A model generated the notes under the pieces. It saw only the letters and a program-made list of their open reading frames with translations, did not search any database and was not told the origin of the DNA. From the NCBI RefSeq assembly GCF_015169395.1, contig NZ_CP063458.1:6820001-6884000 (forward strand): 64,000 nucleotides of DNA, read 5' to 3'. The position numbers were made by a program, and so were the translations under genes. Shown here piece after piece: positions 54,416 to 62,208 of the stretch. The number at the start of each line of letters is the position of its first letter. The first letter of the stretch is position 1. The DNA is from Humisphaera borealis. Lineage in GTDB: Bacteria; Planctomycetota; Phycisphaerae; Tepidisphaerales; Tepidisphaeraceae.

Positions 54416-56263
54416 TTACTTAGATGCAGGCGCGTCAGTCGTTGGCTTCGTGGTTGAGGAACGGACTGGCGCCAGATGCTTGTCGAGGAATAAGAACAGC
54501 AGTGGACGGAAATCCCGGGCTGGCGAAACCAGGGCGAATGTGTGCGGCGCGTTCGGCACGATCTCCAGTTGGTGCATGACGCCAGCCTTTTTCAGTGCCG
54601 CGGCCATCGTTTCGGCCTGGCTGTGCGGCACCGTTTCGTCCGCGGTGCCATGCACGAGCAGCATCGGGGCATCATTCTTACTGACGTAAAACACCGGCGA
54701 GGCTTTCCGGTAAACATCTGGATTCTCCTCTCTTGTTTGGAGAAACATCTTCATGTCGTGGTAATTCGGCAGGTCGAGGGCGCCGTAGAAGTTGATGGCG
54801 CAGCGGACACGCGTGCTCACGCCAGCCATGGGTGCCGCCGGCTCCAAGCCGTCTGCTTCGTCGGTAACTGCCAGCATCGCGGCAAGATTCCCGCCGGCAG
54901 AGTTGCCGAAAGCCGCGATGCGATCGGCATCGATCTGCAAGCGGTCGGCGTTGACCCGTAACCAGCGAACGGCGGTCTTGGCATCAAGCAAACTCTGCGG
55001 CCAGGTGGGATTCTTGACGCCTTTGTTCCAGAGGCGGTAGTTGATGCTCATGCACACGTATCCGTGCTGAGCCATTTCCACAGCCATCTGAACTTCCCGA
55101 CCCTTGGCCTTGTCGCCGTCATTGAAGCCGCCGCCGTGCATCAGAAGCACTGCCGGCACGCGCTGGCCATCCTTCAACGTGGGGAGATAGAGGTCGGCCT
55201 TTTCGCGACGGTCGGAGGCGAGGTACATGATATCCCTGTCGACGTGGATGCCTTTGGGAATCTCCGGATCCTTCTCGCTTTTCCAGTCTTTGGGCTCGGT
55301 GGCGTTGATTGGGCTGAGGAGATTGGTTGTAAAAGCGAGATTGCCAGCGACTCCAATCCCGGCGGTCGTCACATCAAACGTTCGCTGCAAGCCGTTGTGA
55401 TTCTGAGCGGAACCGGGTTGACGTTCCTCTTCCGCACGAAGCTGAGATTCCGGTTTCCCAGAGGCGACGGTCTTCTTTGCGGCCCACCTGATGGCTTCCA
55501 AGATGTGCTGACGCGCGAAAGGTGTGCTCAGCGATCGCAGATCATGACCGAATTCCGTGTAGAAGAATCGGCCGCCGGTCGCGGGCTCGTGGGTCCAGGC
55601 GATCGGGTGATCGGCGCCCATCGGCTTGCCGTTGCGAGTCTTAAAATAATCGCGCACGGGTGTATACGTGGTCTCGTCCACGCGCATGAGCACGTTGAAG
55701 CCGGGCTTCCCGGTGACGGCACGATCGTGATTGGTCCAGTCCGCTTCGATCCAGAACTCCGCAGACTGGCCTTTGACGGCGGGATGATCTTTCGCGGCAG
55801 GATCGATCTTCACCTTCGCCTTGCTGAAGTCAGAGTCGCTGTTGAAGTCGCAACCGCCGAGCTCATTCAGCCACGGCCACTTCGTCTGATGCACCAGCGC
55901 CGCATGCAGGCCGACGATGCCTTTTCCGCCATTCGTGAACCATTCCTCCACCGATTTGCGTTGCTCCTCGGGCAGCACCTTGTCGAGTTCGTTGGCGTTA
56001 TTGAGCACGAGCACGTCATAGCGGGCCAGTTCGTCGGCCCGCAGATCCTTCCAGTGCTCAGTCACATCCACCTCAATGCCATTCTCGTGCCCCAACAAGA
56101 CGAGCCAGCGATTGATCTTCGGGATATCGACATGCCGGTAGTAACCCGTGTTGGAGTAGACGAGCACTCTCAATCCCGCACCACTCGACTTGGTCGGGCT
56201 CGGATCGTGCGCGAAGGCGGCGCGGCACAGAAGTAGAAGGAGAACCGGGAGGATGTGTTTCAT
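54416..56263 (-). CDS. secreted ThuA-alpha/beta hydrolase fusion
   Basis: 615 residues from ATG 56263 (another ATG two codons earlier). Signal peptide MKHILPVLLLLLCRAAFA. Residues about 30-265 are a ThuA domain (RVLVYSNTGYYRHVDIPKIN; GGKGIVGLHAALVHQTKWPW; GGRFFYTEFGHDLRS). Residues about 325-600 are an esterase of the BD-FAE/Aes type: oxyanion motif LLMHGGGFNDGD, nucleophile FGNSAGGNLAAM, Asp in LVHGTADETVPHSQA and His in PNAPHTFAL. ThuA is linked to sugar (trehalose, 3-keto-glycoside) metabolism, so the fusion suggests release of acyl groups and processing of sugars outside the cytoplasm. Substrate not known. Confidence 0.85.
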   Translation of the reverse strand: MKHILPVLLLLLCRAAFAHDPSPTKSSGAGLRVLVYSNTGYYRHVDIPKINRWLVLLGHENGIEVDVTEHWKDLRADELARYDVLVLNNANELDKVLPEEQRKSVEEWFTNGGKGIVGLHAALVHQTKWPWLNELGGCDFNSDSDFSKAKVKIDPAAKDHPAVKGQSAEFWIEADWTNHDRAVTGKPGFNVLMRVDETTYTPVRDYFKTRNGKPMGADHPIAWTHEPATGGRFFYTEFGHDLRSLSTPFARQHILEAIRWAAKKTVASGKPESQLRAEEERQPGSAQNHNGLQRTFDVTTAGIGVAGNLAFTTNLLSPINATEPKDWKSEKDPEIPKGIHVDRDIMYLASDRREKADLYLPTLKDGQRVPAVLLMHGGGFNDGDKAKGREVQMAVEMAQHGYVCMSINYRLWNKGVKNPTWPQSLLDAKTAVRWLRVNADRLQIDADRIAAFGNSAGGNLAAMLAVTDEADGLEPAAPMAGVSTRVRCAINFYGALDLPNYHDMKMFLQTREENPDVYRKASPVFYVSKNDAPMLLVHGTADETVPHSQAETMAAALKKAGVMHQLEIVPNAPHTFALVSPARDFRPLLFLFLDKHLAPVRSSTTKPTTDAPASK

Positions 56264-56449
56264 GGCCATTGGTTGTTGGGTTGCTCGGTCTTCGTTTCTT
56301 CCGGAGCGGGCTTCGGGAGCGGGCCAAACTCGCTTTCGGGCATCGAGTGCAGTCGCTTCAGCAGTGCTTCGAGATCGGTATTTGAGCTCAGGTTATCATA
56401 CTCCAGCGTAGCATTTCCGTGTCCTCGCCTGAGGAGGTGACATCGCGGC

Positions 56450-58351
56450 TCATTTGCCCAGTAACGTTCCTACCACCGGCTTCAGCTTGCTCGCAAAGAC
56501 CTCATATCCGGCCGCGCCAGGGTGAAGGTATTTGTCGGAATACAACTCCGATTTTAGCGTGCCATCGGCGTGAGTGAAATCGCTGGCGAGATCGAGGAGT
56601 TGAACCTGCGGATCGCTATTGAGTTTCAGCGTGTCGAGGGCGGCGTTGATATTGATGACTTCTTTGCCAACATCCTTGCTGGGATTGAAGGCGGGAAGGA
56701 TCTTCACGAGTAGAATCTGAGATTTTGGGCAGCGAAGGCGGAGATTTTCGACGCAGAGCTTGATGCCATGTGCCGCAGCGGCAGCGGGAACGCCGTTGGC
56801 TTTGACGAGTGGGGAATTGTTCACTCCGATCATGAGGATGATGATCTTTGGCGAAACGCCGTCGAGTGCGCCGTGATCGAGGCGCCAGAGGATGTGCTCC
56901 ATGCGATCGCCGCCGATGCCGAGGTTCACCGTCTTCGTATCGCCGAAATGCTTTTGCCACGCAGCGTTGAAGGGCGCGCCGTCCCAGCCACCGCCCCAGC
57001 CCTGGGTGATGCTGTCGCCGAGCAATGCGATGTCGATGTTGGCTCCAGCGGCTTTTGCTTTTTCGATAATCGTGGCGTGGTGATCGAGCCAGTCGTTGCC
57101 TTCGCCGCCGCCTTTTGGTTTCCAATGGCCCGCCGTCGGTGTGACAAACCACATCTCCGGCAGATGCTTCTGCACCTCGTGGCCGGGTTTGCGCTCGTAT
57201 TCGCTCTTCGTAACCCAGGCCCTTTCCGCATCGGTCAAGGGCCAACCCGTGAGTTGCGGGTCGAGCTCGCCTTCGTTGTAAGGCGAGTAGGGATAGACGA
57301 GCGATTTGCCATCGGCGGTCTTCGGCGTCGGCTGGAGCATCGCTTCGTTGGGCGTGGCTGAAAAAGCGCTGGAGGCCGTCTGGCTTGATGGCGACGAGGC
57401 GAAAGGAGACGCAGGCACTGGAGCTGCAGCGCCGGTCTTCTTCGCCGGTATGACCACGTCGCCGCCAAGCCCCTTGCCGCCGACTAACTTGTCGAGCAGC
57501 GGCTTCAATCGCTCGGCATAGACGGCGTAGCCTTCCAGCGAGAGATGGATGTTGTCGGGCGTGAAGAGGGCCTTCTTGATGTTGCCATCGGCGTTGGCAA
57601 AATTGCCCCACAGGTCGATCACGTGTATCTTCGGATCGCTGTCGAGCTTCAGCGCGGCGAGTGCGGCGTTGGTCTTCTTGATGTTCTCGTAGAAGGGAAC
57701 GCCCGGCGCTTGGCAGGGCACAATCTGGGCCGCGATCACCTCGGCCTTGGGGAACTTCTCGCGCACATTCGCCACGCACATCTGCACACCCCTGGCGACA
57801 GCCTCCACCCCGGTCTCGGGGACGAAGAACATGTTGTTGTTGCCGATCATCACGATGACAACCTTCGGCTCCAGGCCCTCCACGCCCCCGTGATCAAGCC
57901 GCCAGAGTACGTTCTGCGCCTTATCGCCGCCGATGCCGATGTTGATCGTCTTGTAGTTGGCGAAGTGTTTCTTCCAGGCATCGTTGAGCACTCCCTTGTC
58001 GAGCGGGCTGCCCCACTGCTGGGTGATGCTGTCGCCAACGAGCAGGACGTCGATCGGACCCTTGTTGGTCTGCACGTAGTCGACTAGCTTCGCATGCGTG
58101 TCGAGCCAGCTCGTCCCGCCCCAGTGTCCGGCACTGGGAACAACGGGCCAGAACTGCGGAAGGTGCTTGTTCGACTCGCGCCCTGGCCGGCGGTCGTGTT
58201 CGGGCTTGTCGACAACGTACGCCCGCTCTTCCGCCGTTAGCGGCCAGCCCGTTTTCTGCGGCTCGGCGGTGACGTGCGGGTAGTCCAATGCGCAGGCGGC
58301 AGTCGTTAAGACGAAAGCGGGGAACAGGCAGAGCAGTCGGCGAAGGGACAT
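56450..58351 (-). CDS. secreted tandem SGNH hydrolase, two full domains
   Basis: 633 residues from ATG 58351 (GGAG six bases upstream). Signal peptide MSLRRLLCLFPAFVLTTAAC-ALA region. Domain 1: VLLVGDSITQQWGSP, MIGNNNMFFVP, DNIHLSLEGYAVYAERLKPL. Domain 2: IALLGDSITQGWGGGWDGAP, LMIGVNNSPLV, YSDKYLHPGAAGYEVFASKL. Both keep Ser, Gly, Asn and Asp/His. Each domain is preceded by its own GWPLT-A/D-AERA segment, showing that the whole unit, not only the catalytic core, was duplicated. Domain 1 is nearly the same as the single domain at 38546-39640. Likely an extracellular carbohydrate esterase. Confidence 0.9.
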   Translation of the reverse strand: MSLRRLLCLFPAFVLTTAACALDYPHVTAEPQKTGWPLTAEERAYVVDKPEHDRRPGRESNKHLPQFWPVVPSAGHWGGTSWLDTHAKLVDYVQTNKGPIDVLLVGDSITQQWGSPLDKGVLNDAWKKHFANYKTINIGIGGDKAQNVLWRLDHGGVEGLEPKVVIVMIGNNNMFFVPETGVEAVARGVQMCVANVREKFPKAEVIAAQIVPCQAPGVPFYENIKKTNAALAALKLDSDPKIHVIDLWGNFANADGNIKKALFTPDNIHLSLEGYAVYAERLKPLLDKLVGGKGLGGDVVIPAKKTGAAAPVPASPFASSPSSQTASSAFSATPNEAMLQPTPKTADGKSLVYPYSPYNEGELDPQLTGWPLTDAERAWVTKSEYERKPGHEVQKHLPEMWFVTPTAGHWKPKGGGEGNDWLDHHATIIEKAKAAGANIDIALLGDSITQGWGGGWDGAPFNAAWQKHFGDTKTVNLGIGGDRMEHILWRLDHGALDGVSPKIIILMIGVNNSPLVKANGVPAAAAAHGIKLCVENLRLRCPKSQILLVKILPAFNPSKDVGKEVININAALDTLKLNSDPQVQLLDLASDFTHADGTLKSELYSDKYLHPGAAGYEVFASKLKPVVGTLLGK

Positions 58352-58389
58352 AGGATTCTCCAGGTGGTCAGTCGATCTGAATAATCGTG

Positions 58390-58671
58390 CTGCGCTTTGA
58401 TCTCGGACAGGATGCAATTGATCTCACGGCGGTCGGCGTATCCCGGTTCGGCACCGGTCGCATACGTGATCATCTGAGCCGCTAAGGCCCGTGCGACCTT
58501 CTTTGGCTCGGAAACAGTCAGCCGCTGAAAGTCGGCGAAGTTCTGGAAGGGCTCCGCCTGCGCGGTTTCGCCGCTGGCATCAACTGGTGGACCGGCCTTG
58601 TACCGCACCCCTTGGCCGTCGGGGAACTTGAAACTGACGGAAGCTCCTTTGTCGAGGGAGCGATACAGGTA
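58390..58671 (-). pseudogene. C-terminal fragment of a DUF1592-type gene
   Basis: About 94 codons closely match the C-terminal part of the protein at 39643-42240 (YRSLDKGASVSFKFPDGQGV; QNFADFQRLTVSEPKKVARA; ITYATGAEPGYADRREINCI), also at nucleotide level. There is no start, no heme or DUF1592 core, and the last 15-20 residues are missing; the frame runs on into the next gene region. It lies 39 bases upstream of the tandem SGNH gene on the same strand. Confidence 0.85.
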
Positions 58672-58957
58672 ATCTTCGGCAGCAAACGATCCCATGCCGA
58701 CGGCGCGGCGATCTTAGGGCCGCAATCTTGGGACGCAGGATCAGCAGCATGCAGGGCTGCCGACTCGACGGCGGAGCGGGGTTTCGGGCCGAACCAGGTG
58801 AAGTCGAGCTTCGCCACGCCCGCAACGCAACCCGTTCCCGCCACTATCATTTGAGTGATCCGGAAAGAGATCCGCGATCCTAGATACGCTGATGGTACCG
58901 CCGACTCGGCGCATGCCTCAAAAATTCGAACGGACTGTTTGCCAATCCCACCGTGAA

Positions 58958-61900
58958 ATGATCCACAAGAACCTGCCTCATCTCATCGCCTTCATCGTCG
59001 CTTCATTGGCGTCCGCGATCGCCCTGGGGCAGGTGTCCGTCGATCCGGACCCGAACGGCGTCCTGATCAAGCCCATTCCGGACAAGTTGATCGTGCTGAC
59101 CTTTGATGATGCTCCGGCCAGCCATGCCACGGTGGTCGCGCCGATCCTCAAGTCTCTTGGCTTCGGCGGGACGTTCTATGTCTGCAACTTTGATTCGTTC
59201 AAGACGCGGAAGGATTGGTATCTGACCTATCGGCAGATGGTCGCAATGAACGCCGACGGCTTTGAGATCGGCAACCACACGCACGGCCATGGAGGAGGAC
59301 TTGCGAACTATTTGCGGATGGAAGATGAAGTCATCGCCAACCACGGCCCGAAAATGACGACCGCCTGCTGGCCGGTGTATCAGGTAGCCTGGTCGATCTG
59401 TCCGGATCTGGCCGCACGCGGCTATACCTTTGGGCGGGGTGGACACGAACGGCCTTACCGGCCGACGGTTGACAATCCGTTTGATGTGCCCTCGTTCACG
59501 ATCAAGGACGGGCCGCCGATCGAAAACTTCGTGAAGCAGGCGCAGATGGCCTGCAAGGGCCGGGTCGTCGTCTTCTGTTTTCACGGCGTGCCGGACATGG
59601 AGCATCCAGGGGTGAGCCTGGAGCCGGCGAGCTTTAAGGCGATGATGCAGTATCTGAAGGACAACAACTACCAATGCATCGCCATGCGCGACATGGCGAA
59701 GTACATCGACCCGGCCAAGGCGGCAAAGCTGCCGCGCACCGCCAACAGTGCCAAAGACGCGCCGCCTTTTGATCGCGTCAAGGACGACAAGCCCTTCGTC
59801 GCGCCACCCGCCTGTGACATTCGGGAATTCTCGTTCCCCGGCTTACCGCCCGCGAGCATCTCCAAGACCAGCATCCTTCTTACCGTTGCCTATGGCACGG
59901 ACGTTAAGGCACTCTCGCCTCATATCAAAGTCTCCCCTGATGCCACCATCGCGCCAGCGAACGGCACCGTTCGCGACTTTTCCAAGCCGCAGACCTACAC
60001 CGTCACCGCGCGGGATGGGTCCACGAAAAGCTACCTCGTGACGGTGAAAACCAGGGCCGCGAGCGACGCCAAGGAGATGCTGACTTTCGAAATGGCGGCC
60101 ACGCCGGGGATCACGATTTCTCGCGATCAGGTTACGGCTTACCTGCCGTCGTATTCGAGCCTGAAGGAACTTGCTCCAAAGTTCACGCTGTCGCCATTTG
60201 CCACGGCGGTTCCCAGTTCGGGGACGTTTCTGGATTTCACAAGGCCGCAGCGTTACCGGATCACCGCGCAGGACGGATCATCGCGGACGGTCACCGTCTC
60301 CGTGGTGCATAAGGACAAACAAAACGTGTTCGTGTGGAAGAGGGCGGAGGACGGCAACTGGAGTGATGCCACGAAGTGGTGGGCCAGCGAAGGGGCGATG
60401 GTTAGCTCACCGGACAACATCATCGACTTCACGCAAGCCGGTGAATGTGCGGTTAAAAATGATCTGAATGCGGGCTTCCTACTGAACCAACTCGTGCTCG
60501 GAGATCGTTCGGGGCGTCTGACCGTGAACGGCAACGGCCTGACCTTCGCAAAGGAACCCGCGAGCCAAATCCTCCCCTCGATCCGTGCGACGAAGTGCCA
60601 GCGGGTGGACATCAATCTGCCCTTGACGCTCCAGGATGATTTCACCGTGAACACCTTTCCGGGCAAAGATCCCAATTGCTTCATCAGTTTCAACGAAGTC
60701 ATCTCCGGGCCCGGCTCGCTGATATTGCATAGCTCAGGCGATCCGAATGTCGCTGGGACCAACTTCCATGATGTGCATTTCGGGATACTGCAACTCAACA
60801 ACTCGAACACCTACACTGGCGGAACCGTCATCAATGGCGGCAAGATCAATGTGAGGAAGACGAATGGCCTGGGCACCGGGACGATTACCCTGAGCAGCTT
60901 TGGCACACTCTCCACCGAAGCCAATCTTGCCAACCCAGTGGTGATCAACCAGGGCACGCTCTTCCATAGCACATTGAGTGGTCCGGTCACCCTCAATGGG
61001 ACCGCCAACCTCATCGGCAAGTGCACGATTTCGGGGCCGATCAGTGGGCCCGGCGGATTGACGATGCTCGGCACCAACGGGACCTATCTCAGCATGATCC
61101 CCGGCGGCACCGTCAGCCTCGCTGGCGCGAACACCTACACCGGCCCGACCATCGTTTTCCCCGGCACGCTGATTGTAAAAAATGCCGCCGGCCTTTACGG
61201 CGCAGATGCAGCGCGATGGACGCCCGGGAACATCTCGATTCAAAAGGCTGCCACGCTACGTCTGAACGTCGGCGGCCCGGGCGAGTTCACGGGCCAGCAG
61301 ATCGGCACGCTGCTCGACAATCTCACGCGCCAGATCAATGACAACGGCTTGATGGGCGGGTCATATGTGTCGCTCGACACTGCAGGCGCGACGGGCCTGG
61401 TCACCCTTTCAGCCGACATCGCCGATTCCAAGGGGCCGGGTGGCGGGGCGTTTGTCATTCGGAAGTGCGGGGCCGGCACGATGCGGCTCTCAGGAAACAA
61501 CAGCTACACCGGCCAGACGATTCTGGAGGGCGGGGCATTGGTCGTCTCCTCGCTCAACAGCGTGACCAAAGCGCTTCGACAAGCCAGCAGCAGCCTGGGC
61601 GCGCCGACCGACATCGAAGCCGGCGAAATCGTCATCGGCGAGGAAGGCAAGGATGGCGATTGCGGCCTGATCTACACCGGCCCGGGCGAAAGCTCCGACC
61701 GCGTGATGAACCTGGCGGGGAAGAACACCATCGTCACGTTCGACCAATCCGGTGCCGGCCTGCTGAAACTCACCAGCCCGATCCTCATCTCCGGCTACGG
61801 AGCCAGCAAAACCATCGTTCTCCGCGGCGACACCGCCGGCACCGGCGAGATCGCAGGGGATCTGTCTGACCCCCACGACCGGGCGGGCAAGGCGAAGACC

Positions 61901-62182
61901 GCCGTCACCAAATTCGGCCGAGGCAAATGGGTGCTCTCCGGCACGAACAGCCACAGCGGTCCGACTCGGGTGACCCAGGGCACCCTTTCGCTTGCCAGCG
62001 TCCGGAGCCTGAGTCATCAGAGCGAAGTCGAAATCTCCGAAGGCGCAGTTCTGGAACTCGACTTCAAGGGTGAAGTGCACGTCGGCAAATTGAGTTTTGG
62101 CGGAATCGCACTACCCGCGGGGACCTACGACGCAAAGAACTCGCCGAAGTTCATCAAGGGCTCTGGAGTGCTTAAGAACTAG
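58958..62182 (+). CDS. polysaccharide deacetylase with DUF5018-like and autotransporter-type repeats
   Basis: 1074 residues from ATG 58958 (frame open to 58892; no strong ribosome site). Signal peptide LIAFIVASLASAIALG-Q. Residues about 30-265 are a NodB/polysaccharide deacetylase domain: LTFDDAPASHATVVAPILKS (catalytic Asp pair) and FEIGNHTHGHGGG (H-x3-H metal pair). Residues about 285-450 hold two Ig-like repeats of the DUF5018 kind (PQTYTVTARDGSTKSYLVTV; PQRYRITAQDGSSRTVTVSV). The rest is a beta-solenoid with autotransporter-associated repeats (LNNSNTYTGGTVINGGKINV; LSGNNSYTGQTILEGGALVV; LSGTNSHSGPTRVTQGTLSL). Predicted to remove N- or O-acetyl groups from a glycan while displayed or anchored at the surface. 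A DUF2341 gene follows. Confidence 0.87.
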   Translation: MIHKNLPHLIAFIVASLASAIALGQVSVDPDPNGVLIKPIPDKLIVLTFDDAPASHATVVAPILKSLGFGGTFYVCNFDSFKTRKDWYLTYRQMVAMNADGFEIGNHTHGHGGGLANYLRMEDEVIANHGPKMTTACWPVYQVAWSICPDLAARGYTFGRGGHERPYRPTVDNPFDVPSFTIKDGPPIENFVKQAQMACKGRVVVFCFHGVPDMEHPGVSLEPASFKAMMQYLKDNNYQCIAMRDMAKYIDPAKAAKLPRTANSAKDAPPFDRVKDDKPFVAPPACDIREFSFPGLPPASISKTSILLTVAYGTDVKALSPHIKVSPDATIAPANGTVRDFSKPQTYTVTARDGSTKSYLVTVKTRAASDAKEMLTFEMAATPGITISRDQVTAYLPSYSSLKELAPKFTLSPFATAVPSSGTFLDFTRPQRYRITAQDGSSRTVTVSVVHKDKQNVFVWKRAEDGNWSDATKWWASEGAMVSSPDNIIDFTQAGECAVKNDLNAGFLLNQLVLGDRSGRLTVNGNGLTFAKEPASQILPSIRATKCQRVDINLPLTLQDDFTVNTFPGKDPNCFISFNEVISGPGSLILHSSGDPNVAGTNFHDVHFGILQLNNSNTYTGGTVINGGKINVRKTNGLGTGTITLSSFGTLSTEANLANPVVINQGTLFHSTLSGPVTLNGTANLIGKCTISGPISGPGGLTMLGTNGTYLSMIPGGTVSLAGANTYTGPTIVFPGTLIVKNAAGLYGADAARWTPGNISIQKAATLRLNVGGPGEFTGQQIGTLLDNLTRQINDNGLMGGSYVSLDTAGATGLVTLSADIADSKGPGGGAFVIRKCGAGTMRLSGNNSYTGQTILEGGALVVSSLNSVTKALRQASSSLGAPTDIEAGEIVIGEEGKDGDCGLIYTGPGESSDRVMNLAGKNTIVTFDQSGAGLLKLTSPILISGYGASKTIVLRGDTAGTGEIAGDLSDPHDRAGKAKTAVTKFGRGKWVLSGTNSHSGPTRVTQGTLSLASVRSLSHQSEVEISEGAVLELDFKGEVHVGKLSFGGIALPAGTYDAKNSPKFIKGSGVLKN

Positions 62183-62208
62183 GGAAGACTCGCGGAGGAG
62201 ACCACCTT

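Noticed and set aside
55064-56236. Plus-strand frame of 390 codons opposite the ThuA-esterase gene
   Set aside because: The minus-strand gene has a full set of esterase and ThuA motifs; this is its shadow.
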